Shown: in pieces, positions 18,991 to 28,144 of the stretch | Layout of the letters: each line of letters starts with the position of its first letter | Numbering within the stretch: the first letter of the stretch is position 1 | NCBI GenBank assembly: GCA_013289685.1 | Contig: JABCZL010000002.1 | Location: 186,001 to 250,000 of the forward strand | Length of the DNA stretch: 64,000 nucleotides | Reading direction: 5' to 3' | DNA from: Acidobacteriota bacterium | Lineage (GTDB): Bacteria > Acidobacteriota > Terriglobia > Terriglobales > Acidobacteriaceae | Made by a program: the position numbers and the translations under genes | The notes under the pieces: model-generated | The model's database searches: none | Told to the model about the DNA's origin: nothing | The model's input: the letters and a program-made list of their open reading frames with translations, nothing else

Positions 18991-20636
18991 AGCGATACAC
19001 CTCGCTTCCAGGGAATGAAATCTTCCTGAGACTTCTGCTCGGCTTTGGTTCGGACTTCGCCGCTCGCCACTTGAATCACAAGATCCAGGATGGCTTCGCC
19101 CATTTGCTCGATTGTGTTTTCCCCGGCGACGATCTCTCCGGTGTCGATATCGATGATGTCGTGCATGCGTTGCGCTAAATCTGAGTTGGTGGAAAGCTTC
19201 ACGACCGGGGCGATCGGATTCCCCGTAGGTGTGCCGAGGCCGGTGGTGAACACGACCACGCTTGCGCCGGCACCGACCTGCGCCGTGACGCACTCCACAT
19301 CGTTGCCCGGTGTGCATTGCAGATTCAGGCCGGGCTCGGTGGAATACTCGGGATAGTCGAGGACAGCTGTGACTGGAGACGTACCGCCTTTTTTAGCTGC
19401 TCCGGCGGATTTCATCGCATCCGTCAAGAGTCCGTCGCGCATATTGCCGGGAGACGGATTCATGTCGAAGCCCGAGCGCACGGCGGCGGCGCGGGCGGCA
19501 TAATCGCGCATCAATTGGATAAACCTGTTGCCCACCTCTCTAGTTTTTCCGCGATTGATGAGTTCCTGTTCTACTCCGCACAACTCCGGGAATTCAGACA
19601 GAATTGTTCTGCCGCCCAGAGCCGCGAGCAGATCGGCCGTGTGTCCGATGGCGGGATTCGCCGAGATGCCAGAGAATCCGTCTGAACCTCCGCACTTCAA
19701 GCCCACGCACAAATCGGCGAGGGGAGCCGGGGTGCGCCGGGCTTTGTTGGCTTCGACCAGTCCGAGAAAAGTTTGCCGGATCGCATCCGACATCATCGCT
19801 GCTTCCGAGCCGCTGCGCTGCTGTTCGAGGATGAATAGTGGCTTATCAAATTTGGGATTGCGCTTGCGAATCTCTTCGCGCAGGATCGGAATCTGTGCGT
19901 GCTGGCAACCCAGGCTCAGCACCGTCGCGCCCGCAACATTAGGGTGGTGAATGTAGCCGGCGATGAGCCCGCAGAGATTGTTGGAGTCTTCGCGCGTTCC
20001 TCCGCACCCGCCTTCGTGAAGCAGAAAGCGGATGCCGTCGACATTGTCGAACAGGCGGTTGCGCTGGGCCGGAGCAGCATCCGCGGGTAGAGCGACAGGG
20101 TTGATACTTTCCGTCTGACCTTGCCGATACAGCTTTGCCAATTCTGCAACCTGGCGGCGATAGAGCTGCGGAGCGGCGAAGCCCAGTTCTTCTTCGAGCG
20201 CCTGCTTCAAGACTTGAATGTTCTTGTTCTCACAAAACACGAGCGGAACGACGAGCCAGTAGTTTCGTGTGCCGACTTGACGGTCGGAGCGGTGATATCC
20301 CAGGAAAGTCTGTTTCCTCCATCGCGAAATGTCGGGGGGCGCCCAGTGGAATTCACCCGATTGCTCGTGGAACGGAGCAGCCTGGTGCTGGATGTTGCCC
20401 GTCGTCAGAAGTTCTCCAGCTGCGATTGGTTTGGCGGCTCGGCCCACCAGCACGCCGTACATCATGACGTCGTCTCCAATGGCGAGGTTCCGCATGGCGA
20501 ACTTATGTTTGGCGGGAACAGTCTTGGGCAGAGTGTAGACCTGGCCTTCGAATTCGACCGGCTCGCCAGCGGGCAAGCCGGTGAGGGCGATCAGAACATT
20601 GTCGCGGGGATCGAGTTGGAGCACGGAGCGACTCAT
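18987..20636 (-). CDS. UxaA/altronate dehydratase-family protein, probable L-fuconate dehydratase
   Basis: A 549-residue protein with an N-terminal SAF domain (about 1-95, starting MSRSVLQLDPRDNVLIAL) and a large D-galactarate/altronate dehydratase-type domain (FLGYHRSDRQVGTRNYW, HEGGCGGTREDSNNLCGLI, GLKCGGSDGFSGISANPAIG). The family contains Fe-S or divalent-metal sugar-acid dehydratases. Between a lactonase and two SDRs, the expected reaction is dehydration of L-fuconate to 2-keto-3-deoxy-L-fuconate, a step more usually done by an unrelated enolase-superfamily enzyme. I prefer ATG 20636 to the longer frame reaching 20705. Confidence 0.85.
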   Translation of the reverse strand: MSRSVLQLDPRDNVLIALTGLPAGEPVEFEGQVYTLPKTVPAKHKFAMRNLAIGDDVMMYGVLVGRAAKPIAAGELLTTGNIQHQAAPFHEQSGEFHWAPPDISRWRKQTFLGYHRSDRQVGTRNYWLVVPLVFCENKNIQVLKQALEEELGFAAPQLYRRQVAELAKLYRQGQTESINPVALPADAAPAQRNRLFDNVDGIRFLLHEGGCGGTREDSNNLCGLIAGYIHHPNVAGATVLSLGCQHAQIPILREEIRKRNPKFDKPLFILEQQRSGSEAAMMSDAIRQTFLGLVEANKARRTPAPLADLCVGLKCGGSDGFSGISANPAIGHTADLLAALGGRTILSEFPELCGVEQELINRGKTREVGNRFIQLMRDYAARAAAVRSGFDMNPSPGNMRDGLLTDAMKSAGAAKKGGTSPVTAVLDYPEYSTEPGLNLQCTPGNDVECVTAQVGAGASVVVFTTGLGTPTGNPIAPVVKLSTNSDLAQRMHDIIDIDTGEIVAGENTIEQMGEAILDLVIQVASGEVRTKAEQKSQEDFIPWKRGVSL

Positions 20637-20735
20637 GGCATCTGCAAGGCGTTGGTCTCGGGACGTCGTGGCCGAGCGACAGCCCCGCGAATTGCGTCGG
20701 GTCATTGTAAAACATGCGAGCGCTGCACGCGCCTA

Positions 20736-21572
20736 TTAACGAGCCGTCAGCCGCCAAAAGCGCTGTGCGTTGCCGCCGAGCACGCTATCTCGGTGTTCCG
20801 GCTTTTGCGCGAGCAGGTAAGTTTTCACCACTTGGACCGCGCGTGAGTACGATGCCGCCACCAGGCACACCGGCCAGTCCGAGCCGATCATAAGCCGTTG
20901 TGGGCCGAACGCTGCAAAGGCAACGTCGAGAAACGGGACGACCTGCTCGGGCTCCCAACGCTGCCAGTCGGCTTCGGTGACCAATCCCGACAGTTTGCAG
21001 AATACATTTGGAAATTCCGCCAGCCGTTTGATTGCCTGCGCCCAGGAATCGATTTTTCCGCTCTTGATTGGCGGCTTAGCGAGATGATCGAGAACAAAGC
21101 GCTGGCGCGGGAAGCGCGCGACAAACTCGACGGCTGCCGGAAGATGTTTGGTGTAAATCAGGATGTCATAGGCCAGATCGAACTCTTCGAGCGCGGAAAT
21201 GCCGCGCTGAAAGTCGGGCTGGAACAGGAAGCGATCGTCCGGTTCACTCTGCACGATGTGGCGGATGCCGACCAGCTTCGGATTTCGAGCCAGATCCTTC
21301 AGTTGCGATCGAATGTCAGATGAACGCAGGTCCGCCCAACCAACTACGCCGAGAATCGACGGAGTGTATTCCGCCAGTTCGAGGAGCCAGCGGCTCTCTT
21401 CCAGAGTCTGCCGTACCTGCACCACGACTGATCCCTGGAAGTCGTTGCTTTCAAGTTCAGGCTTTAAATGCTCAGGCAGAAAATCACGTCGCAGGGCAGC
21501 CATGGAATCATCAATCCAGTCATATTCGGCGGGGTTGTAGATCCAAAAATGCTGATGGGCGTCAATGTGCAT
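20736..21572 (-). CDS. Amidohydrolase family protein, probable L-fuconolactone hydrolase
   Basis: A 278-residue amidohydrolase of the COG3618 type. The N-terminal metal motif is MHIDAHQHFW, a later metal His is in LVGIRHIVQSEPD, VLDHLAKPPIK is family-typical and the C-terminal metal Asp is in MIGSDWPVC. Such enzymes open sugar-acid lactones (fuconolactone, rhamnonolactone, pyrone dicarboxylate). As the first gene of the fucose operon it would convert L-fuconolactone to L-fuconate. The start is the ATG beginning MHID; upstream codons are non-family. Confidence 0.88.
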   Translation of the reverse strand: MHIDAHQHFWIYNPAEYDWIDDSMAALRRDFLPEHLKPELESNDFQGSVVVQVRQTLEESRWLLELAEYTPSILGVVGWADLRSSDIRSQLKDLARNPKLVGIRHIVQSEPDDRFLFQPDFQRGISALEEFDLAYDILIYTKHLPAAVEFVARFPRQRFVLDHLAKPPIKSGKIDSWAQAIKRLAEFPNVFCKLSGLVTEADWQRWEPEQVVPFLDVAFAAFGPQRLMIGSDWPVCLVAASYSRAVQVVKTYLLAQKPEHRDSVLGGNAQRFWRLTAR

Positions 21573-21692
21573 GGGCTGTAACCGGTTAATCGTAGTGGCC
21601 GCGCGGCCGTTCCGCACAGGTATTTTCAGATTGGATTCGCGGCTGCAGCAAGCGAGTTTTCTTGCAGAAAGTGAGCGGCGTTTTCAATAGGC

Positions 21693-21698
21693 TATAAT
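21693..21698 (+). promoter_or_regulatory. Candidate -10 element (TATAAT) upstream of adenosine deaminase
   Basis: A perfect TATAAT lies 94 bases before the add start codon, in the 219-base divergent spacer between the fucose and purine clusters. No convincing -35 stands 16-18 bases upstream (AGTGAG at 17), so this could need an activator. Confidence 0.4.
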
Positions 21699-21791
21699 GG
21701 CGCGCACAAACGGCTTTTCCTTTGGAATTTGGTGCGTTCAACCCCTGTAAACCAACGTGTAGACCAGCGGTGCTGGGAGTAGACCCGATCC

Positions 21792-22880
21792 ATGAAACTT
21801 GATAAAGCGTTGTTGCAGAGTCTTCCCAAAGTGCTTTTGCACGAGCATTTGGATGGTGTGCTGCGGCCGCAAACCATAATCGATTTGGCAAGAGACGCAA
21901 AATATTCAGGACTGCCGACCGGTGATCCGCAGGCTCTTTCCGAGTGGTTCTTTCGCGGGGCAAATCAAGGGAATCTGGCGAAATATCTGGAGGGCTTCTC
22001 GCACACCATCGCTGTGATGCAGACCGAGGAGGCGCTACAGCGCGTCGCTTATGAAGAGGCGGAAGACTTGAGCCGGGATGGGGTGGTTTATTTTGAGACG
22101 CGCTTTGCTCCGATTTTCCATACCGAGAAGGGATTAACCCATCAGCAAATTGTGTCGGCGGTCCTGAAAGGATTGGAACGCGGGCGGAAAGACTTCGGGA
22201 TTTCCTCGGGTTTGATCATCTGCGCGATGCGCAACATGAACACGTCGCTTGAAATGGCCGAACTGGCCGTGGATTTTCGCGCCCGCGGGGTGGTCGGCTT
22301 CGATCTGGCTGGTGAGGAAGGCGGTTATCCCCCAAAGAAGCATGTGGATGCCTTTCACTACATCCAGCGCGAGAATTTCAACATTACGATTCACGCCGGA
22401 GAAGGTTACGGAAAGGAATCGATCTGGCAGGCGATTCAGTATTGCGGGGCGCACCGCATCGGGCACGGGACGCGGTTGATCGACGATATTGCGGTGGTGG
22501 ACGGCAAGGCGGTTAAGTTGGGCGACCTGGCGCAATTCGTTCTCGACAAACGCATCCCGCTGGAGATTTGCCTGCTGAGTAACGTTCACACCGGGGCAAC
22601 GCCGAGCCTGGCGGAGCATCCTTTCAAAATTCTTTATCAAGAAAAATTCCGGGTTACTCTGAACACGGACAACCGTCTGATGAGCCATACCACAATGAGT
22701 CAGGAATTCGAAGCCGCGGCGGAGACGTTTGGACTGTCCCTGGCCGACTTTGAGAAGATCACGGTCAATGCGATGAAGAGCGCCTTCTTGCCGTATGGCC
22801 GGCGCATTGATTTCATCTATTCCGCCATCAAGCCAGGTTATGCCAGAATCCGAGAATCGATCGCGTCTAAGTCCCTCTGA
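21792..22880 (+). CDS. add: Adenosine deaminase
   Basis: A 362-residue zinc hydrolase converting adenosine to inosine. The metal motif is LLHEHLDGVLRP (about 15-26), the substrate loop is ITIHAGEGYG, the catalytic region is AHRIGHGTRLI, and the C-terminal metal Asp lies in VTLNTDNRLMSHTTMS. The length fits the family. It begins a plus-strand pair with the nucleoside protein, facing the minus-strand ureide genes, and supplies the adenosine entry point to the purine pathway encoded around it. Confidence 0.92.
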   Translation: MKLDKALLQSLPKVLLHEHLDGVLRPQTIIDLARDAKYSGLPTGDPQALSEWFFRGANQGNLAKYLEGFSHTIAVMQTEEALQRVAYEEAEDLSRDGVVYFETRFAPIFHTEKGLTHQQIVSAVLKGLERGRKDFGISSGLIICAMRNMNTSLEMAELAVDFRARGVVGFDLAGEEGGYPPKKHVDAFHYIQRENFNITIHAGEGYGKESIWQAIQYCGAHRIGHGTRLIDDIAVVDGKAVKLGDLAQFVLDKRIPLEICLLSNVHTGATPSLAEHPFKILYQEKFRVTLNTDNRLMSHTTMSQEFEAAAETFGLSLADFEKITVNAMKSAFLPYGRRIDFIYSAIKPGYARIRESIASKSL

Positions 22881-22906
22881 AGAATCGCGCAAACTCCGGA
22901 GATTTC

Positions 22907-23977
22907 ATGTGCAATTTTGCTAAGCGATTCACTTTAACGATCGCGCTGTTTGTGCTCACCTGTGCCGGTCTCTCGCAGCCTGCTGCGCCGGCGGGGCCGA
23001 TTCGAATCAAAGTTGTTGTGGTGACCATGTTCGAGCGCGGCGAAGACACCGGAGACACGCCGGGCGAGTTTCAGCTCTGGGTGGAACGGGAGCATCTCGA
23101 CCAGATTCTTCCGTTGCCTGCCGGGTATCACCACGTGCGTTTGAACAAGGACGGAGTCCTCGGCGTGGTCACTGGAGTAGGAACCGCCAAGGCTGCGGCG
23201 TCGGTCATGGCACTGGGCCTCGATCCGCATCTCGACGTATCGAAGGCGTACTGGATTGTCGCCGGCATTGGCGGCGGAGATCCGGCGGACGTTTCAGTTG
23301 GGTCGGCGATATGGGCGGACCATGTGGTGGATGGCGATCTGGCTTTTGAAATCGATGCGCGCCAGATCCCTGAAAGCTGGCCAACGGGCTACGTTCCACT
23401 GCGGAAGGGTACGCCTTACGAACAGCCTGCCAGCGACGTGTACGGGGGAATGTATACACTGAACGCAGGGTTGGTCGGCTGGGCATTCCATCTCACGCAA
23501 AGTGCGGCGCTCGCAGACTCAGAAGTACTGCGGAAATCGCGGGCGCGCTTCACTGGCTTTCCAAATGCACTGAAGCCACCCTTTGTGGCGAGAGGCGATA
23601 TTTTGGCGGCAAGCACTTTCTGGCACGGTTCGAAGATGGACGAGTGGGCCAATGCCTGGACTCGCTACTACACTGGCGGCAAAGGTAATTACATGGTGGC
23701 GGCTATGGAGGATTCAGGCACGCTGCAGGCTCTCACGTTCCTAAACCAGGCTGGACGCGTCGATCTTCGGCGGGTGCTGGTGCTGCGCACGGTCAGCAAC
23801 TACGACCGTGAAGCCCCGGGCGTGGCGGCGGCGGAAAGTCTGCAAGAAATGGTTTCTGGCAACTACTCGGCTTATATGCCCGCTTTGGAGGCCGCGCAGA
23901 TCGTGGGAGACAAGGTGGTACGAGATCTGGTTGAGCACTGGGCGGAGCGCGAATCCACCATTCCTAACGCGCCGTAA
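22907..23977 (+). CDS. Purine nucleoside permease (NUP)-family periplasmic protein
   Basis: A 356-residue protein with an N-terminal signal peptide (hydrophobic core ITIALFVLTCAGL-like, about 8-24). A NUP family domain follows, recognised by VVVVTMFERGEDTGDTPGEF, VTGVGTAKAAASVMALGL, WIVAGIGGGDP and YMVAAMEDSGTLQAL. Although named permease, the fold resembles nucleoside phosphorylases and no membrane helices follow the signal. It lies 26 bases downstream of add, so a role in capturing or cleaving purine nucleosides is likely. GGAG lies 6-7 bases before the ATG. Confidence 0.85.
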   Translation: MCNFAKRFTLTIALFVLTCAGLSQPAAPAGPIRIKVVVVTMFERGEDTGDTPGEFQLWVEREHLDQILPLPAGYHHVRLNKDGVLGVVTGVGTAKAAASVMALGLDPHLDVSKAYWIVAGIGGGDPADVSVGSAIWADHVVDGDLAFEIDARQIPESWPTGYVPLRKGTPYEQPASDVYGGMYTLNAGLVGWAFHLTQSAALADSEVLRKSRARFTGFPNALKPPFVARGDILAASTFWHGSKMDEWANAWTRYYTGGKGNYMVAAMEDSGTLQALTFLNQAGRVDLRRVLVLRTVSNYDREAPGVAAAESLQEMVSGNYSAYMPALEAAQIVGDKVVRDLVEHWAERESTIPNAP

Positions 23978-23995
23978 GCTGCAGAGATGCTGCGT

Positions 23996-25234
23996 TCAAC
24001 GGGACAGAGTGGCGAGCGTTTCGGCAAGTACGAGCGTTCCGCGAACGATGTCGTCGGGGGCCGCGTATTCATCGGGACGGTGGCTGTATCCGTTGCGGCA
24101 AGGGATAAACAACATGGCGACCGGAGCGATGCGCGCCATGAAAAGCGAGTCGTGATAAGCGCGGCTGACCATGGGAATAAAGTTCAGTTCATGTTTGCGG
24201 CAGGAATGGGAGAGTGCTTCGATGATTTCGGGAGCGCAGTCCGCGGGCGCGTCGGCGTTCAGCAACTCGCTGTGGATCTCGACCTGCCGGTTGGCTGAAA
24301 TCGAATGACAGGTGGCGTCGATTGTGTGCATCACCAGATCGCGCCGTTGCCGGTCGGTGTCGCGAACGTCGACACTTAGGCGCACGCGGCTGGGAATACT
24401 GTTGACGGCGCCGGGAAATACGTTGCAGATGCCGACGGTGGCGACGGTGTCGATCGCGCCACTGGTGCGTGCGGCGTTCTCAATCGCCAGGATCAGCTCG
24501 GCCGCGGCGCAGAGAGCGTCGTGGCGATCGGGCATCAAGACTCCACCGGCGTGTCCACCCGAGCCATCGATCAGAATGCGAAGGCTTGCCGGTGCGGCAA
24601 TTTTCGTGACGATGCCAAGCGGAATCTGCTGTCGTTCCAACAGCGGGCCCTGTTCAATGTGGAGTTCGACGAATGCTTCGTGGTATCCGGCGGGCAGCGT
24701 AACCTGATCGAGTTCGCCTGCAAAGCCAGCTCGACGACGAACGTCTTCGAGCGTAGCGCCATCGTTGTCGGTTAATTTGCGCGCTGCATTCGGAGAAAGC
24801 GCGCCTGACAACAGCCGGCTTCCCAGACATCCGATTCCGAACCGCGTTGGTTCTTCCGAAGTGAAGATCAGCAGCTCAATCGAATGCCTGGGGCGAAATC
24901 CGCTCCGCCGCAAGGCTCGGATGGCTTCCAAACCTCCGAGCACGCCCACCACACCGTCATATTTTCCGGCGTTTGGAATGGCGTCGATATGCGAGCCCGT
25001 GCCGACCACCGGCGCGGCTGGATCCGAACCATTCCAGCGCGCGAAGGTATTGCCGACGGCGTCCTGGCGTACCGCGAGACCGGCCTCATTGCAGCGGGCG
25101 ATCATCCATGCGCGCGCCTTCAGGTCGGAGGGAGTGAAGACAATTCGCGTAACGACAGGCGGCTCAGCTTCGGAGATCGAGGCCAGCGCTTCTATCTCGG
25201 AAAGCAAACGATCGCGGTCGATCGTAAGATTCAT
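23996..25234 (-). CDS. M20-family amidohydrolase, probable ureidoglycolate amidohydrolase
   Basis: A 412-residue dinuclear-metal hydrolase. Metal motifs are GTGSHIDAIPNAGKYDG, FTSEEPTRFG, ELHIEQGP and YSHRPDEY. The stretch SRAYHDSLFMARIAPVAMLF and the GSHIDAIP variant (instead of GSHLDTVP) closely match plant ureidoglycolate amidohydrolase as I recall it, and differ from the allantoate enzyme encoded just upstream. It would release the last two ammonia groups and CO2 from ureidoglycolate to give glyoxylate. The ATG at 25234 overlaps the ureidoglycine aminohydrolase stop (ATGA). Confidence 0.82.
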   Translation of the reverse strand: MNLTIDRDRLLSEIEALASISEAEPPVVTRIVFTPSDLKARAWMIARCNEAGLAVRQDAVGNTFARWNGSDPAAPVVGTGSHIDAIPNAGKYDGVVGVLGGLEAIRALRRSGFRPRHSIELLIFTSEEPTRFGIGCLGSRLLSGALSPNAARKLTDNDGATLEDVRRRAGFAGELDQVTLPAGYHEAFVELHIEQGPLLERQQIPLGIVTKIAAPASLRILIDGSGGHAGGVLMPDRHDALCAAAELILAIENAARTSGAIDTVATVGICNVFPGAVNSIPSRVRLSVDVRDTDRQRRDLVMHTIDATCHSISANRQVEIHSELLNADAPADCAPEIIEALSHSCRKHELNFIPMVSRAYHDSLFMARIAPVAMLFIPCRNGYSHRPDEYAAPDDIVRGTLVLAETLATLSR

Positions 25235-25977
25235 GGGTGCGAGCCCGCCAGGGGATGGCGGTTCCAGTCTTTGTAGATGAGATACTTTGCGGGCACCTTG
25301 CCGATCGCGCCGAACCATTGCGGACACCATGGTCCCATCCAGATGAAGTCGCCCGCCGTCACGGGATACCACGAATCACCCAGTCGGTAAATTCCGCCAC
25401 CTTCGAGCATGATGAGCCCGTGCTCCATGATGTGCATTTCGACCATGCTCAGCGCGGCGCCTGGCTGGTAGACCATGGTGTTTACAGCGAAGTCGAAATT
25501 CATCTCGTCGGGGAGCAGGCACTTCACCTGCAGTGCCGGATCGTCACCGAGAGGATGAGGGGAGACCGCATCCTCGCTCGAAACGATCCATTGCGGAGGC
25601 TTGACCGAGTCGAGGGCTTGATAGGGTTTCTCCATGACTGCGACGCGGCTCACTTTGGTGGCCGACACTCGATGCTGCAATCCCTGGGGAAGATAGGCGT
25701 AACCGCGCGCACTCAGTTCACTCGATTTGCCCTCTACTTCAATTTTCACGCCGCCGTCAATCACAAAAATGAAGCGCTGCGCGGACGTGCCGCCCAATTC
25801 TCCGCCAACTTCGAACTCGGCTGTGTACTGCGTGAACCGGGCGCCCAGAGCCGGGCCGACGTGCACAATCGCGGAGCATGCTTTCATTCCGGGCAGAACG
25901 GTGCGCACAAAAGTATCTGGGGTCAACAGCAAGTGGTTGGGTTGTTGCGAACTGCGAGTCCGGCCGAAATTATGCAC
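25231..25977 (-). CDS. allE: (S)-ureidoglycine aminohydrolase (bicupin)
   Basis: A 248-residue protein of two cupin domains. It has the manganese/substrate block YQPGAALSMVEMHIMEHGLI, the pre-C-terminal DFIWMGPWCPQWFGAIGK and the ending YLIYKDWNRHP, all diagnostic of AllE/YlbA. It converts (S)-ureidoglycine to (S)-ureidoglycolate and ammonia. I choose GTG 25977, preceded by AAAGGA and overlapping the upstream AllC gene by 8 bases, rather than the longer frame reaching 26061. It sits between the two M20 amidohydrolases that supply and consume its substrates. Confidence 0.92.
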   Translation of the reverse strand: MHNFGRTRSSQQPNHLLLTPDTFVRTVLPGMKACSAIVHVGPALGARFTQYTAEFEVGGELGGTSAQRFIFVIDGGVKIEVEGKSSELSARGYAYLPQGLQHRVSATKVSRVAVMEKPYQALDSVKPPQWIVSSEDAVSPHPLGDDPALQVKCLLPDEMNFDFAVNTMVYQPGAALSMVEMHIMEHGLIMLEGGGIYRLGDSWYPVTAGDFIWMGPWCPQWFGAIGKVPAKYLIYKDWNRHPLAGSHP

Positions 25978-27232
25978 GGTTTGTCCTTTGGAGAAATTCG
26001 CGCGAAGCAACAAGCTGGTCGAGAAGATGCAGACCGCACGCGATCGCTTTCTCAACGTCATCCGGGGTGACCGATTCTGCGGGATCGTGGCTGATTCCGC
26101 CGGGGGTGCGGAGAAAAATCATTGCGCTCGGAACTTTCTCCGCCAGGATCATGGCATCGTGGCCGGCGCCACTCACCATGCAGTGCGGCCGGCATCCGGT
26201 CTGGGCGATTGCTTTTTGTATCTCCCCAATCAAGAACGGATCCATCGCCACGGCTTGCTGGCTTAGCAGGGTGCTCTCCCGTACCGATAATCCACGGCGG
26301 TCAGCAAGTGTACGAGCTTGTTGAATGAGGTCGTCCACAGCGCGAATGCGAACTTCATCGGACCTGTGGCGAACGTCTAGAGTCAGCCGAGCTTCGCCGG
26401 CGATCACGTTGGTCGCTCCGGGTTTCGCTTCGATCTTCCCCACGGTCGCAACTAATCCGGGGATCTCGTGAGCCAGGCGTTCGACCGCGCCGATCCACTC
26501 TGCAGCGCCCGCGATGGCGTCGCAGCGAAGATGCATGGGGGTTGTGCCGGCGTGGTTGGCGCGGCCCAGGAATGTGAACTGCAATCGGCTCTGTCCGGCA
26601 ATGGCTTCGACGGCGGCCAGCGGCAGATTCAGTTTTTCTAATACCGGCCCCTGTTCGATATGAAATTCGATGTAGCCGAGCGTTTGTTCCGCCATCAGGG
26701 CGTGAGAAATCTCATCGGGATTCAGTCCAAACTCTTCGATTGCGTTGCGCACCGAGATGCCTCGCGTATCGTGAACGGCGAGAAGTTGTTGATCCAATGT
26801 GCCTGCCAGCGCCCGGCTGCCGATGAAAGGAGTGCCGAAGCGTACGCCTTCCTCCTCGGAAAAGCCAACCACCTCAATGGCGAAAGGAAGTCTCCTCCCT
26901 CTCAACTCTTCCAGCAACGCGATGGCTAGCACAACTCCGAGTATGCCGTCATAAGCGCCGGCGTTCGGAACCGTATCAAGGTGCGAACCGATCAGCAGAC
27001 GTGGGGCGTTCGGGTGCTCGGCAGGATAAAGAGCACGGATGTTTCCTGCGGCATCGATGCGCGCTGAAACGCCAAGCGCTTCCAGCCAGCGGGAAATTTC
27101 CTGATGGCATTCACGCATGGGCGGTGACAAGAAGGTTCGACGCGTGCTGTTCGCGTCTTCCGAAAAAGACGCAAGCTTCAGGCATCGACCGATGACTTCT
27201 GCCGCGCGAGTTGTGGCTTGAGTCGTTGGCAC
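25970..27232 (-). CDS. allC: Allantoate amidohydrolase
   Basis: A 420-residue M20-family enzyme. GSHLDTVPNAGAYDG, FSEEEGVRFGTPFIGSRA, EFHIEQGPVLE, GRANHAGTTPM and SGAGHDAMI are the metal and dimer-interface motifs shared by allantoate amidohydrolases and N-carbamoyl-amino-acid hydrolases. Adjacent allE and allB favour allantoate. The product is ureidoglycine plus CO2 and ammonia. The start is probably GTG 27232, with no strong ribosome-binding site visible. Confidence 0.88.
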   Translation of the reverse strand: MPTTQATTRAAEVIGRCLKLASFSEDANSTRRTFLSPPMRECHQEISRWLEALGVSARIDAAGNIRALYPAEHPNAPRLLIGSHLDTVPNAGAYDGILGVVLAIALLEELRGRRLPFAIEVVGFSEEEGVRFGTPFIGSRALAGTLDQQLLAVHDTRGISVRNAIEEFGLNPDEISHALMAEQTLGYIEFHIEQGPVLEKLNLPLAAVEAIAGQSRLQFTFLGRANHAGTTPMHLRCDAIAGAAEWIGAVERLAHEIPGLVATVGKIEAKPGATNVIAGEARLTLDVRHRSDEVRIRAVDDLIQQARTLADRRGLSVRESTLLSQQAVAMDPFLIGEIQKAIAQTGCRPHCMVSGAGHDAMILAEKVPSAMIFLRTPGGISHDPAESVTPDDVEKAIACGLHLLDQLVASREFLQRTNRA

Positions 27233-27274
27233 TGGATTCTAAATTCCGTGACGAAAGCCCTCTCGCATCGGAGC

Positions 27275-28144
27275 TCACGACTCCCGTATAACTTTCGCCG
27301 CCGCCCAGCCGAGAAGCACGAGAGCAACCAGAACTTCCCAACCGCAGCTGTTCCCATAGGTCGCAACGGGAAAGTGATTGCTGATCATGATAAAGACAAC
27401 CGGAACTGCCATGAAAGTATTGTGTTTGGATCGCAGCTTGGCTTGAGCTCCGAGTGCGGCGTCGAATGTTTTTCCGGCCGCTGCCGCCGCGATCATTTTG
27501 CGCTGGGACGGAAGAATTCGGAACCAGACGTTGGCGCTCATGATTGTTCCGAAGACGGCCCCGAGGTGAATGTAGGCCGCGCGACCGCTGAATACATGCA
27601 TTAATCCCCAGGCGAGCAGGCCGATCATCAGCAGGGAACAGATCGCAAACACGGCTTCCGACCGCCCAAGAGGTGAGCGCAGCGCCAGATCGTAAACGAT
27701 CCATCCCGCGGCGATCACAGCCAGTCCTATGGCAATGCCGCGTGCCTGGGAGATGTCCGCGACATCGGGGTCGATGAGTCCGCTGCTGGAGTAGTAGACG
27801 AGGACCAGCAGAGCCATTCCGCTCAGCCAGGTCATCAGCGCTTCCCAGCGGAACCAATGCACCTGCTCAGGGCCGACTTTGAGGGACTTCTGCCGGTCAA
27901 CGGTGTAGAAGCCACCGCTGTGAACCATCCATATCGATAGACTAGTGCAGTTCGCCGCGCCTTGCTTGGCGAGTTTATTGAATTGCCGGTCGAGCCACGT
28001 GAAGTAATACGTTTGGCCGACCCACATGATGGCCGCAAACACATGGGTCCAGCGCACCAGCAGGTTGAGCCATTCGCGGATTGACGGAATCACCTTGTCC
28101 ACTCCATCTGGCGAAACATTTTGAGCGATGCCTCTGCCGCTCAA
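27275..28144 (-). CDS. puuD: Membrane urate hydroxylase PuuD (no cytochrome c domain)
   Basis: A 289-residue polytopic membrane protein. LLVRWTHVFAAIMWVGQTYYF, HSGGFYTVDRQK, WFRWEALMTWLSGMALL, HVFSGRAAYIHLGAVFGTIMS and MAVPVVFIMISNHFP are typical of the urate hydroxylase domain, which oxidises urate to 5-hydroxyisourate. Characterised PuuD proteins carry a C-terminal cytochrome c domain; this one ends after the last helix and has no CxxCH. The start is uncertain: TTG 28144 overlaps the uraH stop as TTGA, with in-frame GTG codons shortly after. Confidence 0.85.
   Translation of the reverse strand: MSGRGIAQNVSPDGVDKVIPSIREWLNLLVRWTHVFAAIMWVGQTYYFTWLDRQFNKLAKQGAANCTSLSIWMVHSGGFYTVDRQKSLKVGPEQVHWFRWEALMTWLSGMALLVLVYYSSSGLIDPDVADISQARGIAIGLAVIAAGWIVYDLALRSPLGRSEAVFAICSLLMIGLLAWGLMHVFSGRAAYIHLGAVFGTIMSANVWFRILPSQRKMIAAAAAGKTFDAALGAQAKLRSKHNTFMAVPVVFIMISNHFPVATYGNSCGWEVLVALVLLGWAAAKVIRES

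Noticed and set aside
18991-19317. Upstream extension of the SDR frame
   Set aside because: It lies wholly inside the UxaA-family gene in another frame and has a low-complexity, Arg-rich shadow composition.
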